DNA of 64,000 bases, taken from contig NZ_OZ245846.1 in NCBI RefSeq assembly GCF_965228935.1, forward strand, positions 930,001 through 994,000, in the 5' to 3' direction. The stretch's first letter is position 1, and every line of letters starts with the position of its first letter. The stretch comes from Ulvibacterium sp965228935 (GTDB lineage Bacteria > Bacteroidota > Bacteroidia > Flavobacteriales > Flavobacteriaceae). Position numbers and translations under genes: made by a program. Shown one piece after another: positions 17,881 through 26,724 of the stretch. The notes under the pieces were generated by a model. That model saw nothing but the letters and a program-made list of their open reading frames with translations. It had not been told where the DNA came from and did not search any database.

Positions 17881-19107
17881 CTAAGCTTTATAGGTAATTT
17901 TTTCGTTCTTGAAGAAAATAAAAAACAGAAAAAATACCAAAAGGGCAAATGCCGCCGGATACAGCCAAATAATCTCCCATGCATGGGCGCCCTCCGTAGA
18001 AACATAGGTATCGGTAATTTTACCTGCGATCCAAAAGCCGATAAGCATCCCTAGGCCGTAGGTAGCCAAGGTAATCAATCCTTGGGCCGCACTTTTAATA
18101 TGGGTACCTGCCTTACTATCGGTATAGATCTGTCCGGAAACGAAGAAAAAATCGTAACAGATCCCGTGCAGGGCAATCCCCAACAATAATAAGAAGGCCA
18201 GCTCTCCCGGGTTACCATAAGCAAATAGTACATAGCGCAAGGCCCAAGCCAACATGGCCACCAACATGGTTTTTTTAAATCCATACTTTTTGAAAAAGAA
18301 CGGAAGTAGAAGCATAAAGAGAATTTCCGAGATCTGACCAATGGTCATCTTTCCTGCGGGATTGGCCACCCCAATCTCGCCCAAAAACTGTCCCGCATGT
18401 TGGTAATAAAAGGCCAAGGGAATACAGATAAGGACGGATGCCATGAAGAAAATCAAAAAATTGCGGTCTTTTAAGAGTCCCAATGCCTCCAAGCCCAGAA
18501 TATCCGAAATACTTACTTTCTTGTTTTTGTCCATTCTGGGAGGGGTTTTCGGAAGGGTAAAGCAAAAGACCCCGAGTAGTGCCGATGAAATTGCGGCCAT
18601 TAGAAAAGTGTTTCTTAGGATGCCTTCCGATATGCCCTCTTGGGAATCCCAATTCAAATAACTGATAAGGAGTCCCGCCGCTATCCATCCAATGGTTCCA
18701 AAAACACGAACCTGGGCGAATTCCTTGGCAGGATTCCTCATTTGGTTAAAGGACACGGAATTGACCAAGGCCAAGCTGGACATGTATAAAATCATATAGG
18801 CCAAAAGATAAGGGAAGAACAACGTAAAGTCCGTGGTTTGGTACAAGAGGTACATCAATAGGGCCCCCAAAAGATGTAATACGCCTAAAATACGTTCTGC
18901 GTTAAAGAATCGATCGGCAATGAGTCCAATGATAAACGGAGCCAAAATGGCACCCCAGGACTGGGTGGAATAGGCCATGGCTATTTCCGCACCATCAGAT
19001 CCCAAGGTATTCGGCAAATAGATTCCCATGGTAACATACCAACTGCCCCAGACAAAAAATTCCAAAAACATCATTAGGGACAGCTGCAAACGAACTCCTA
19101 TTTTCAT
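17881..19107 (-). CDS. MFS transporter, nucleoside:H+ symporter (NupG/XapB) type
   Basis: A 408-residue inner-membrane protein with about 12 hydrophobic helices. The N-terminal LQLSLMMFLEFFVWGSWYVTMG and the later GLIADRFFNAERILGVLHLLGA are typical of the nucleoside-permease branch of the major facilitator superfamily. Related Bacteroidota proteins are often encoded with isomerases and oxidoreductases in sugar loci, so the cargo here may be a glycoside or keto sugar rather than a nucleoside; that is inference. It sits between the DinB and Gfo/Idh genes, with 17 bp and 57 bp gaps. Confidence 0.85.
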   Translation of the reverse strand: MKIGVRLQLSLMMFLEFFVWGSWYVTMGIYLPNTLGSDGAEIAMAYSTQSWGAILAPFIIGLIADRFFNAERILGVLHLLGALLMYLLYQTTDFTLFFPYLLAYMILYMSSLALVNSVSFNQMRNPAKEFAQVRVFGTIGWIAAGLLISYLNWDSQEGISEGILRNTFLMAAISSALLGVFCFTLPKTPPRMDKNKKVSISDILGLEALGLLKDRNFLIFFMASVLICIPLAFYYQHAGQFLGEIGVANPAGKMTIGQISEILFMLLLPFFFKKYGFKKTMLVAMLAWALRYVLFAYGNPGELAFLLLLGIALHGICYDFFFVSGQIYTDSKAGTHIKSAAQGLITLATYGLGMLIGFWIAGKITDTYVSTEGAHAWEIIWLYPAAFALLVFFLFFIFFKNEKITYKA

Positions 19108-19124
19108 AATGCCTCTACTCTTTG

Positions 19125-19568
19125 TTAACGTTTGTAATGAATAAAATCCAATGGCAACGGCTCCAAATTGTTAGCCCTAAAATCCATGGCTATCTGACCC
19201 CGATGATGCGAGGAATGATTAATGATATGGAATAGAATATCCTGTAAGGTGTTGGCGAACAAACGCCCCTCCGTATTCTCATAATCGATCCGTTTTTCGA
19301 AATCATCCGAATTGGTGGTAATCTCAAAGGAACTCCGTTGATTCTCGTAATGTATATCGCCCCAATCCTTTACGTCATGGGATTGCCAGACCTTATATTC
19401 AGGAGGTCTTCCAAGAATCCTAGCATTCCAAATATGATGGGCATTGAGGATATGACTAAAAAGTACAATGCTCTTTTCTGGAACGACTTCCATTACACTA
19501 CACCGCTCAATAAGTTTTTTGTTGCAATAAAAGTTGTAATCAAAAAGCTGGTTAAAAAAAACTTTCAT
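19125..19568 (-). CDS. DinB superfamily protein
   Basis: A 147-residue four-helix-bundle-like protein. Probable metal-binding histidines lie in SHILNAHHIWNARILG and in IINHSSHHRGQIAMDFR, the two characteristic DinB/DUF664 segments. Members include thiol-dependent metalloenzymes; the substrate is unknown. It is embedded between a Tat-exported isomerase-like gene (19 bp) and the permease gene (17 bp), an unusual position for a DinB protein. Confidence 0.8.
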   Translation of the reverse strand: MKVFFNQLFDYNFYCNKKLIERCSVMEVVPEKSIVLFSHILNAHHIWNARILGRPPEYKVWQSHDVKDWGDIHYENQRSSFEITTNSDDFEKRIDYENTEGRLFANTLQDILFHIINHSSHHRGQIAMDFRANNLEPLPLDFIHYKR

Positions 19569-19587
19569 AAACCGTATTACTTTGGTA

Positions 19588-20589
19588 TCAGCTCAATTTT
19601 TTGGCAGCATTGAGCATCAATTCCCTAGTGGCCAAAATACCTTCCTCCTCAGTTAGTTCACTCCCTTCGTACTCCACACCAATATAACCTGTGTAACCTG
19701 CATCCTTTACAATTTGGAGCATTTTTGTATAATCGATTTGGGTCTCATTTCCATTGGCATCAAATTCGTGGGATTTGGCGCTCACTGCTTTGGCATGTTG
19801 CATTAACTCGGTTACACCTTGATAAATATCGTACATTTCGGCACAGCCCTTTCTATAATCCTCGGGGTCGTTCCTTCGGATACAAAAATTCCCAAAATCC
19901 GGTAACGTACCACAATTATCCATGTTTACGGTTTCCATAACATCCGCTACCATGGCCCCGTTGGAAGAAAGTCCACCATGGTTCTCCACGATTACGTTTA
20001 TATTTTTATCCTTGGCATAGGTAGCTAATTGGGTAAGGGAATCCACCGAGGCCTCCTTCCAGGCTTTTGGGTCTTCTTCTCCATAAAGATTTACCCGTAT
20101 GGCATGGCATCCCATGGCCGCTGCGGCATCGACCCATTTGTAATGGTTTTCTACGGTTTGCTTGCGTTCTTGGGCATCCGGCACAGCCATATAACCTTCT
20201 CCATCTACCATTATCAGTACATTTTCTACCCCATGTTTTTTCGCTTCCGCATTACATTTTTCCACGAAAGCAGCCATTGCTTCATCGGAGTAATTGGCCG
20301 CTTCCAATTCCTTGTTGTACAATTGATTTACATATTCAATGCCGGTAAACCCCCATTTCTTGGCCTTCTCGGCAAAGGTATATGGATCTACTCCGTCTTC
20401 CCGTATCATTTTATGGATGGACCATTGGGCCAGGGACAATTTAAAGAAAGGGCCGGTTTCTTCCATTATCGTATTTTCTTCGGTTTCTTTGGAGTCTTTT
20501 TTCTTTTCTTGCTTACAGGCATGAAATCCCAAAAGGGACAGTGCCAGGCCCGCTCGTGAGCCATTTTGTATAAAACGTCTTCTTCTCAT
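19588..20589 (-). CDS. Sugar phosphate isomerase/epimerase family TIM-barrel protein, Tat-exported, possible lipoprotein
   Basis: A 333-residue protein starting MRRRRFIQNG. The twin-arginine motif RRRFIQ is followed by a hydrophobic stretch and FHACKQE, a possible lipobox, then a Lys/Glu linker. The TIM-barrel body has IVENHGGLSSNG, LPDFGNFCI, AVSAKSHEFD and GYIGVEYEGSELTEEEGI, consistent with metal ligands Glu, Asp, His and Glu. I start at 20589, where the Tat signal begins. Predicted periplasmic role on sugars, substrate unknown. It is the first gene of a four-gene operon and diverges from the third GMC gene. Confidence 0.83.
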   Translation of the reverse strand: MRRRRFIQNGSRAGLALSLLGFHACKQEKKKDSKETEENTIMEETGPFFKLSLAQWSIHKMIREDGVDPYTFAEKAKKWGFTGIEYVNQLYNKELEAANYSDEAMAAFVEKCNAEAKKHGVENVLIMVDGEGYMAVPDAQERKQTVENHYKWVDAAAAMGCHAIRVNLYGEEDPKAWKEASVDSLTQLATYAKDKNINVIVENHGGLSSNGAMVADVMETVNMDNCGTLPDFGNFCIRRNDPEDYRKGCAEMYDIYQGVTELMQHAKAVSAKSHEFDANGNETQIDYTKMLQIVKDAGYTGYIGVEYEGSELTEEEGILATRELMLNAAKKLS

Positions 20590-20674
20590 GGTATTTGGAT
20601 TAGTTGTTTGCTTATGGATCGCCGCTGATTTTCTACATCGATATAGTAAACCACACCGCAAGGAGTATAGCGTT

Positions 20675-20711
20675 TAAATGTAGAAAATTAATTTTATATT
20701 TAATACATTTA
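20675..20711. promoter_or_regulatory. Inverted repeat between divergent isomerase-like and GMC genes
   Basis: TAAATGTA (20675-20682) and its complement TACATTTA (20704-20711) flank a 21-nt spacer that itself holds the palindrome AAAATTAATTTT (20684-20695) and the -7-like TATATTTA (20695-20702). The element ends 20 bp before the GMC start, in the 142-bp gap between two divergent sugar genes. It is a candidate operator. Confidence 0.4.
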
Positions 20712-20731
20712 GGGCATAAACAATCAGGTAC

Positions 20732-22444
20732 ATGAGCAAATTTTATTACAACGACGAACAGGCGTCGTATGACGCTATTGTTGTCGGAACTGGCATCAGC
20801 GGAGGCTGGGCAGCAAAAGAATTGTGCGAAAAAGGATTAAAAACATTGGTTCTGGAACGCGGTAGAATGGTGAAACATATCCAAGACTATGAGACCGCCA
20901 ATTTAGACCCTTGGGATTTTCCAAACGGAGGTCAACCTACTCCGGAACAGAAGGCCCAACAATTGAAACAAGCACGAACAGGTTATACTACCCAAGCGGC
21001 CAGCCGTATGTGGTTTGTAAACGACTTGGAGCACCCCTACAATGAAGTCAAACGTTTTGACTGGATGCGAGGGTATCATTTAGGAGGACGTTCCCTGCAA
21101 TGGGGCCGTCATAGTTACCGTTGGAGCGATATTGATTTTGAGGCGAACAAACGCGAGGGAATTGCGGTCGATTGGCCGGTACGATACAAGGACATTGCAC
21201 CATGGTATGACAAGGTAGAATCCTATATTGGGGTGAGTGGGGAACTTCTTGGGCTTTCACAATTGCCCGATGGGCAATTTCTCCCTATGATGGAGCTAAA
21301 TTGTGTAGAACAACATGTTCGGGAAAAAGTTGCCGAAAATTTTGATGGTCGGGTTATAACCGCCGGACGGGTGGCCCACATAACGGGCGATAAGAAGTTT
21401 GATGGGCGTACTAAATGCCAATTTAGAAACCGATGTATCCGTGGATGCCCTTTCGGTGGGTATTTCAGCAGTCTTTCCTCTACCCTTCCGGCGGCGGAGC
21501 GTACAGGAAATATGACCTTACGGCCGGATTCCATCGTTCATGAAATACTGTACGATCCGGATACCAAAAGGGCTACCGGTGTTAAGGTCATTGACCGTAC
21601 CACAAAAGAGAGTCATGAATTTAAGGCCAAGGTTATCTTCCTTTGTGCTTCTGCAATGGCATCGACTGCCATATTGATGCAATCCAAGTCGGATAGATTC
21701 CCCAACGGTCTGGGCAACGATTCCGACCAATTGGGCCGTAACATAATGGATCATCATCTGAGGGTAGGCGCGCAAGGTAAGTTCGATGGTTTTGAGGATA
21801 AGTATTATAAGGGAAGAAAGCCCAATGGCATATACATCCCACGCTTTAGAAATTTAGGAGGGAACTCCAATCGCAAGGAATATAAGCGGGGTTTCGGATA
21901 TCAAGGCGGAGCGGGTAGAGGCAATTGGGACGACAGTATTGCAGAGCTCGGTTATGGAAAGGCAATGAAGGATGCCATTTTAAAGCCCGGAGGATGGACC
22001 TTTGGCATGGGAGGCTTCGGGGAGGTCTTGCCCTATGAGGACAATAGATTTACCTTGGACCATGACAAAAAAGATCAATGGGGACTGCCTACTTTGACCT
22101 TTGATGCGGAATTGCGGGAGAATGAATATGAGATGCGAAAGGACATGAAAGACTCGGCCGTTGAAATGTTGGAGAAAGCAGGCCTACGTGATGTGGAACC
22201 CTTTGATAGCCCAGGTGCCTTAGGTCTTGGTATTCATGAAATGGGAACCGCACGTATGGGAAGAAATCCAAAAACTTCAGTTCTCAACGGAAATAATCAG
22301 GTTCATACGGTACCTAATGTCTATGTAACGGACGGCGCTTTCATGACCTCGGCCAGTTGCGTAAACCCATCCTTGACCTATATGGCCTTTACCGCCCGGG
22401 CGGCCGATCATGCAGCAAAAGAACTAAAAAAAGGAAATATATAA
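20732..22444 (+). CDS. GMC-family FAD-dependent oxidoreductase, paralogue 3 (with adjacent small subunit)
   Basis: A 570-residue flavoprotein homologous to the two GMC proteins at 12648-16067 but more diverged. It shows GTGISGGWAAKEL near residue 19 and Cys229/Cys235/Cys239 (C-x5-C-x3-C). The C-terminus has IHEMGTARMG, with Thr for Gly, and CVNPSLTY. No signal peptide. Its TAA overlaps the ATG of the small subunit (TAATG at 22442-22446), so this pair is the likely functional heterodimer. GMC plus gluconate-2-dehydrogenase-subunit-3 pairs are known periplasmic sugar or glycoside dehydrogenases. Confidence 0.88.
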   Translation: MSKFYYNDEQASYDAIVVGTGISGGWAAKELCEKGLKTLVLERGRMVKHIQDYETANLDPWDFPNGGQPTPEQKAQQLKQARTGYTTQAASRMWFVNDLEHPYNEVKRFDWMRGYHLGGRSLQWGRHSYRWSDIDFEANKREGIAVDWPVRYKDIAPWYDKVESYIGVSGELLGLSQLPDGQFLPMMELNCVEQHVREKVAENFDGRVITAGRVAHITGDKKFDGRTKCQFRNRCIRGCPFGGYFSSLSSTLPAAERTGNMTLRPDSIVHEILYDPDTKRATGVKVIDRTTKESHEFKAKVIFLCASAMASTAILMQSKSDRFPNGLGNDSDQLGRNIMDHHLRVGAQGKFDGFEDKYYKGRKPNGIYIPRFRNLGGNSNRKEYKRGFGYQGGAGRGNWDDSIAELGYGKAMKDAILKPGGWTFGMGGFGEVLPYEDNRFTLDHDKKDQWGLPTLTFDAELRENEYEMRKDMKDSAVEMLEKAGLRDVEPFDSPGALGLGIHEMGTARMGRNPKTSVLNGNNQVHTVPNVYVTDGAFMTSASCVNPSLTYMAFTARAADHAAKELKKGNI

Positions 22445-23091
22445 TGGATAGAAGAAAAGCACTTAAAAATATGGGGCTGGCCATGGGCTATTCCGTCGCT
22501 ACCCCAACACTGATCAGTTTAATGCAGAGCTGTAAAAGCGAAGTGGCCTTGGAATGGACACCGGATTTCTTTACCCAGGATGAAGGGGCTGCATTGACCA
22601 AATTGGTCGATATCATTCTTCCAAAAACGGACACGCCATCGGCATCCGAAGTTCAGGTACATGTATTTATTGACCGCTTTGCAGATCAAGTTATGGCAAA
22701 GGAGGAACAGGACTTTACAAAAATGTCCATGGGTCGTTTCCTTAATACCGCCTTGCAAAATTCTGGAAAGGAAAAGGCGGGTAATCTAACCTCCACGGAT
22801 TTGGAACCCGTCCTGGCCGAGGCCCTAAAGTTTACCAAAGCGGATGAAATGAAGAACCTTGAAGCCATTCAACAGTACAATGAGGCCATGGCCGAGGGAA
22901 AAGAAGCAAGTCTAGACGACGCCGTTTCACGTTTTGCCTTTGCCAAAAACCTAAGGGATGTAACCATTTGGGGCTATAAAACCTCTGAATATGTGGGGGA
23001 GCAGGTATTGGAATACCTTCCTGTTCCCGGGGAGTATATCGGTTGTGGCGATGTTAATGAACTAACAGGGGGCAAGGCTTGGTCCTTATAA
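22444..23091 (+). CDS. Gluconate 2-dehydrogenase subunit 3 family protein (GMC small subunit, Tat signal)
   Basis: A 215-residue protein beginning MDRRKALKNMG, with twin arginines followed by a hydrophobic stretch, then LMQSC. The body matches the gluconate 2-dehydrogenase subunit 3 family: FFTQDEGAALTKLVDIILPKTDTPSA and later AFAKNLRDVTIWGYKTSEY. In Burkholderia FAD glucose dehydrogenase the corresponding small subunit carries the Tat signal that exports the signal-less GMC subunit. It is the only such subunit in the window although there are three GMC genes. It overlaps the upstream GMC stop codon. Confidence 0.88.
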   Translation: MDRRKALKNMGLAMGYSVATPTLISLMQSCKSEVALEWTPDFFTQDEGAALTKLVDIILPKTDTPSASEVQVHVFIDRFADQVMAKEEQDFTKMSMGRFLNTALQNSGKEKAGNLTSTDLEPVLAEALKFTKADEMKNLEAIQQYNEAMAEGKEASLDDAVSRFAFAKNLRDVTIWGYKTSEYVGEQVLEYLPVPGEYIGCGDVNELTGGKAWSL

Positions 23092-23101
23092 AAATAGATT
23101 T

Positions 23102-24016
23102 ATGAAAAGACGAAGTTTTATTCAGAAAACCGCACTGGGCAGTGGAGCAATTTCCCTAAGTGGAACCATGGCCTATGCCAACAATAGCAAAATAGAGGCG
23201 CCATACAAGTTTAACCTAAAATATGCCCCACATTTGGGGATGTTCAAGGGACTTGCCGGAGAAGATCCTATAGACCAAATCAACTTTATGGCAGATCAGG
23301 GATTTACAGCCTTTGAAGACAATGGCATGATGAAACGCGACGTGGCCTTACAGACCAAAATGGGGGAGACTCTTGCCAAACGCAATATGACCATGGGCGT
23401 CTTCGTGGTAGACAAGGGTGGTAATATGGCAAATACCCTCGCTGCGGGCAAACAAGAATATCTGGACATATTCTTGGATGGTTGTAAAAAAGCTGTAGAG
23501 GTGGCCAAACGTGTCAATGCGAAATGGATGACCGTTGTTCCAGGTGGTTTTGAGCGAAACCTTCCTATCGGTGTTCAGAATGCAAATGTCATTGAAGCCC
23601 TGCGTAGAGGGGCGGAAATTTTTGAACCCCATGGATTGGTCATGGTACTTGAACCATTATCGGATTCGCCGGATCTGTACTTGAGGACATCGGAACAGAC
23701 TTATTTGGTATGTAAAGGCGTAGATAGCCCATCATGCAAAATATTGTACGATATCTATCATATGCAGAAAAATGAAGGACACCTCATCCATAATATGGAA
23801 CTCACATGGGATGAAATCGCCTATATTCAAATTGGTGACAATCCGGGACGGAAAGAGCCCACCACAGGTGAAATTAATTATAAAAACGTCTTTAAGTGGA
23901 TTCATGAGAAAGGGTTTGATGGCGTCCTGGGCATGGAACATGGAAATTCCAAGCAAGGTAAAACTGGCGAACAGGCCGTTATCGATGCCTACAAAGAAGT
24001 GGATAGTTTTCTATAG
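23102..24016 (+). CDS. TIM-barrel (hydroxypyruvate isomerase-like) protein, Tat-exported
   Basis: A 304-residue protein with Tat signal MKRRSFIQKTALGSGAISLSG. The body has xylose-isomerase-like TIM-barrel marks: LVMVLEPLSD, KILYDIYHMQKNEG, IAYIQIGDNPGRKEPTTGEINY and GVLGMEHGNS. The D-x-P-G-R-x-E-P-x-x-G-E-I segment is typical of hydroxypyruvate isomerase-like proteins. It starts 10 bp after the small subunit, completing a GMC/small-subunit/isomerase operon, so it probably acts on the oxidised sugar in the periplasm. Confidence 0.84.
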   Translation: MKRRSFIQKTALGSGAISLSGTMAYANNSKIEAPYKFNLKYAPHLGMFKGLAGEDPIDQINFMADQGFTAFEDNGMMKRDVALQTKMGETLAKRNMTMGVFVVDKGGNMANTLAAGKQEYLDIFLDGCKKAVEVAKRVNAKWMTVVPGGFERNLPIGVQNANVIEALRRGAEIFEPHGLVMVLEPLSDSPDLYLRTSEQTYLVCKGVDSPSCKILYDIYHMQKNEGHLIHNMELTWDEIAYIQIGDNPGRKEPTTGEINYKNVFKWIHEKGFDGVLGMEHGNSKQGKTGEQAVIDAYKEVDSFL

Positions 24017-24026
24017 CCCCTGCTTG

Positions 24027-25343
24027 CTATTTTAAGACTACCTCTATAATCGTGTCAACATCGTCTTTTTTGTCCTTTGGGATTTCCAGCAGAAGGCCGT
24101 ATTTATCCAAACGATGGCCGACCTTGGTCTTATCCTTATAGAACGTTACCGATTGTATTTTTTCTTTGAATGGATTAATGAGTAAGACCTCTTTGTCCCA
24201 ATCCAAAACATGGATGTATAACGTCTTTCCCTTTTGGGTACTGACACCCCAATCTTCAGGGGCTATGATTCCTTTACGGGTTCCATAAATAGTTTCTCCG
24301 TTTTTGGCCATCCATTCACCCATGGTCTTAAGCGATGCCTTATGCTCCGGTTGTATTTCCCCATTGGGCATGGGCCCAACGTTTAACAACAAATTAGCGT
24401 CCCTACCGGCCGACTTCACCAACATATGCACCAATTCCTTGGGCGACTTGTGATTATCGTCCAGAAGGTTAAACCCCCAGGAACCATTAATGGTCAGGCA
24501 CATCTCCAAGGGCAACTGGCTTATAGGCCCTTTATTGAATCCTGCGGTATTCTCACCCGGAAGGTCTTGTTCGAACATCTGAAAATCCTCACCGGGATAA
24601 GGGCTCACATGATGATTACTTCCGACCAGAGCCCCAGGTTGAAGTTTATGGATCATTTTATAGGTCTCCACATGTTGCCAATCGGCATCTTTTTTATCCC
24701 ACATACCATCAAACCATATCCCTCCAATCTCGCCGTAGTTGGTCAACAACTCACTTAATTGGGCGTTCATATAAGCAATGTAATTGTTCCAGTTGCCACT
24801 TTCCGGACGGCCTGTATATCCCTGGCCCGTTCTTCCACGGGGGTAATAATCCGGATGGTGCCAATCCAACTGCGAATAGTAAAAGAAGAGCTTTATCCCC
24901 TGTTTCCTGCACTCCTCGGCCAGCATTTTGAGTACATCCTTACCATAAGGTGTGGCATCCACAATATTATAATCCGAAATATCGGAATCATACATGGCAA
25001 AGCCATCATGATGCTTACTGGTAATGGTAATATATTTCATCCCGGAATCCTTTACCATTTGTACCCATTCGGCGGCATCAAAATTTATAGGATTAAAAAA
25101 ACTGGGCAGTTTTTCGTACTTGGCTATAGGAATCTTTTTTTGTTCCATAAACCATTCGGCAACACCCGGGTTACCTCCGCCTCCCATTACGCTATATACC
25201 CCCCAATGTACAAAAAGACCGAATTTGGCATCTTGAAACCATTGGCGATTTTCTAAGTTTTCCTTGGTGGGTTCATAAACTTCTTGGGCAAAAACCGTAT
25301 GGGATAAGGTGAGAAAAACGGTTGCAAAAATTAAGTTTTTCAT
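24027..25343 (-). CDS. Alpha-L-fucosidase, glycoside hydrolase family 29, secreted
   Basis: A 438-residue enzyme with a signal peptide (ending VFAQ). GH29 marks are WFQDAKFGLFVHWGVYS, the TSKHHDGFAMYDS block, WHHPDYYP and GIWFDGMWD, where Asp212 is the predicted catalytic nucleophile. The protein keeps the TIM barrel and a short C-terminal beta region with a truncated profile compared with longer family members. It probably releases fucose from fucosylated or algal glycans in the periplasm. It is 16 bp downstream of the TrpB-like gene, in the same direction. Confidence 0.9.
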   Translation of the reverse strand: MKNLIFATVFLTLSHTVFAQEVYEPTKENLENRQWFQDAKFGLFVHWGVYSVMGGGGNPGVAEWFMEQKKIPIAKYEKLPSFFNPINFDAAEWVQMVKDSGMKYITITSKHHDGFAMYDSDISDYNIVDATPYGKDVLKMLAEECRKQGIKLFFYYSQLDWHHPDYYPRGRTGQGYTGRPESGNWNNYIAYMNAQLSELLTNYGEIGGIWFDGMWDKKDADWQHVETYKMIHKLQPGALVGSNHHVSPYPGEDFQMFEQDLPGENTAGFNKGPISQLPLEMCLTINGSWGFNLLDDNHKSPKELVHMLVKSAGRDANLLLNVGPMPNGEIQPEHKASLKTMGEWMAKNGETIYGTRKGIIAPEDWGVSTQKGKTLYIHVLDWDKEVLLINPFKEKIQSVTFYKDKTKVGHRLDKYGLLLEIPKDKKDDVDTIIEVVLK

Positions 25344-25359
25344 AGTCTCGGATAGAGTT

Positions 25360-26724
25360 TTAAGGTATATCGGGAGTATCTAATTTTGCCAAGGACGCGC
25401 TGATTTGGTCTTGGGTCAATTCATGCTTTATTATTTTTCCTTCGAAATAATCGTCATAGGCTTTCATATCAAAATTACCATGTCCACAAAGATTAAAGAG
25501 GATGGTTCTTGAAACACCTTCCTCTTTGCATTTATTGGCCTCGGCAATTACCGTGGCAATGCCATGCGTGGCTTCTGGAGCAGGGATTATTCCTTCAGCC
25601 TTTGCGAAAAGTACTCCGGCATCAAAAACCTCCAAATTATCATGGGCGACCGCCTCGATCAGTCTGTCTTTCAACAGTTGGCTTACAATGACCCCGGCAC
25701 CATGATAACGGAGTCCTCCTGCATGGATAGGTGCCGGTACAAAATCATGTCCCAAGGTATACATGGGCAACAGGGGTGTCATTCCCCCGGTATCGCCAAA
25801 GTCATATTTGAACACACCTCGTGTCAATTTTGGACATGAGGTAGGTTCACTGGAAATACAGCGGATGTTTTTCCCCTCTTCAAAATTCAATCGGAGAAAG
25901 GGAAAAGCGATTCCTGCAAAATTGGATCCACCACCGAACGGTGCAATTACTATATCCGGCATATCCCCTGCTTTTTCCATTTGCTTTATGGCTTCCTGCC
26001 CAATTACGGTCTGGTGGAGCTTAACATGGTTAAGGACACTTCCAAGGGCGTATTTGGTCTGATCATTGCGCATGGCAGCTTCAACGGCCTCCGAAATCGC
26101 TATTCCCAAAGAGCCCGGGCTATTTGGGTCTTGGGCCAAAATTTTCTTGCCCGCCTCCGTCAAGTCAGTTGGGGATGCGTAAACTTTAGCCCCCCAAGTG
26201 TTCATCATAGATTTGCGGTAAGGCTTATGGTCATAGGAGAGTTTCACCATATACACTTCACAATCGATGTTAAAGTGTTGGCAGGCGAAACTCAATGCGC
26301 TGCCCCATTGCCCGGCACCGGTCTCGGTAGTAATCTTTTTAACCCCTTCCTTCTTATTATAATAGGCCTGGGCCACAGCAGTATTGGGTTTATGCGACCC
26401 GGAAGGACTTACTCCCTCATATTTGTAATAGATTTTTGCCGGGGTATCCAACGCCTTTTCCAGACCATATGCCCTATACAAAGGGGTTGGCCTCCATAAC
26501 CCATAAATATTCCGTACCTCATCAGGTATGGAAATCCATTTTTCCATACTCACTTCCTGTTCAATGAGGGCCATCGGGAACAATGGGGCCAACGCTTCCG
26601 GACCAATAGGTTCCAAGGTTCCCGGATGTAGGGGAGGCAAAGGCTTGTTGGGCATATCGGCAACGATATTGTACCAGTTTTCCGGAATTTCATTTTCTTC
26701 TAGCGTAAATTTGCGTTGCCCCAT
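25360..26724 (-). CDS. TrpB2-type pyridoxal-phosphate enzyme (tryptophan synthase beta-like)
   Basis: A 454-residue PLP enzyme of the TrpB2 branch. The PLP lysine is Lys112 in SGSHKPNTA. Other marks are TETGAGQWGSALSFAC, the phosphate-binding APFGGGSNFAG and the long N-terminal extension (NWYNIVADMP) typical of TrpB2. These enzymes convert indole and serine to tryptophan, usually without TrpA. No other trp gene is nearby, so indole salvage or another beta-replacement is more likely than de novo synthesis. A fucosidase gene follows after 16 bp. Confidence 0.9.
   Translation of the reverse strand: MGQRKFTLEENEIPENWYNIVADMPNKPLPPLHPGTLEPIGPEALAPLFPMALIEQEVSMEKWISIPDEVRNIYGLWRPTPLYRAYGLEKALDTPAKIYYKYEGVSPSGSHKPNTAVAQAYYNKKEGVKKITTETGAGQWGSALSFACQHFNIDCEVYMVKLSYDHKPYRKSMMNTWGAKVYASPTDLTEAGKKILAQDPNSPGSLGIAISEAVEAAMRNDQTKYALGSVLNHVKLHQTVIGQEAIKQMEKAGDMPDIVIAPFGGGSNFAGIAFPFLRLNFEEGKNIRCISSEPTSCPKLTRGVFKYDFGDTGGMTPLLPMYTLGHDFVPAPIHAGGLRYHGAGVIVSQLLKDRLIEAVAHDNLEVFDAGVLFAKAEGIIPAPEATHGIATVIAEANKCKEEGVSRTILFNLCGHGNFDMKAYDDYFEGKIIKHELTQDQISASLAKLDTPDIP

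Noticed and set aside
25360..26724. Possible tryptophan operon member (trpB)
   Set aside because: Sequence is of the TrpB2 type and no trpA, trpC or other trp genes are adjacent, so no operon is called.
9735..26724. Polysaccharide utilisation locus with SusC/SusD
   Set aside because: No TonB-dependent receptor or SusD-like lipoprotein lies in the window, so it is not called a classical PUL.
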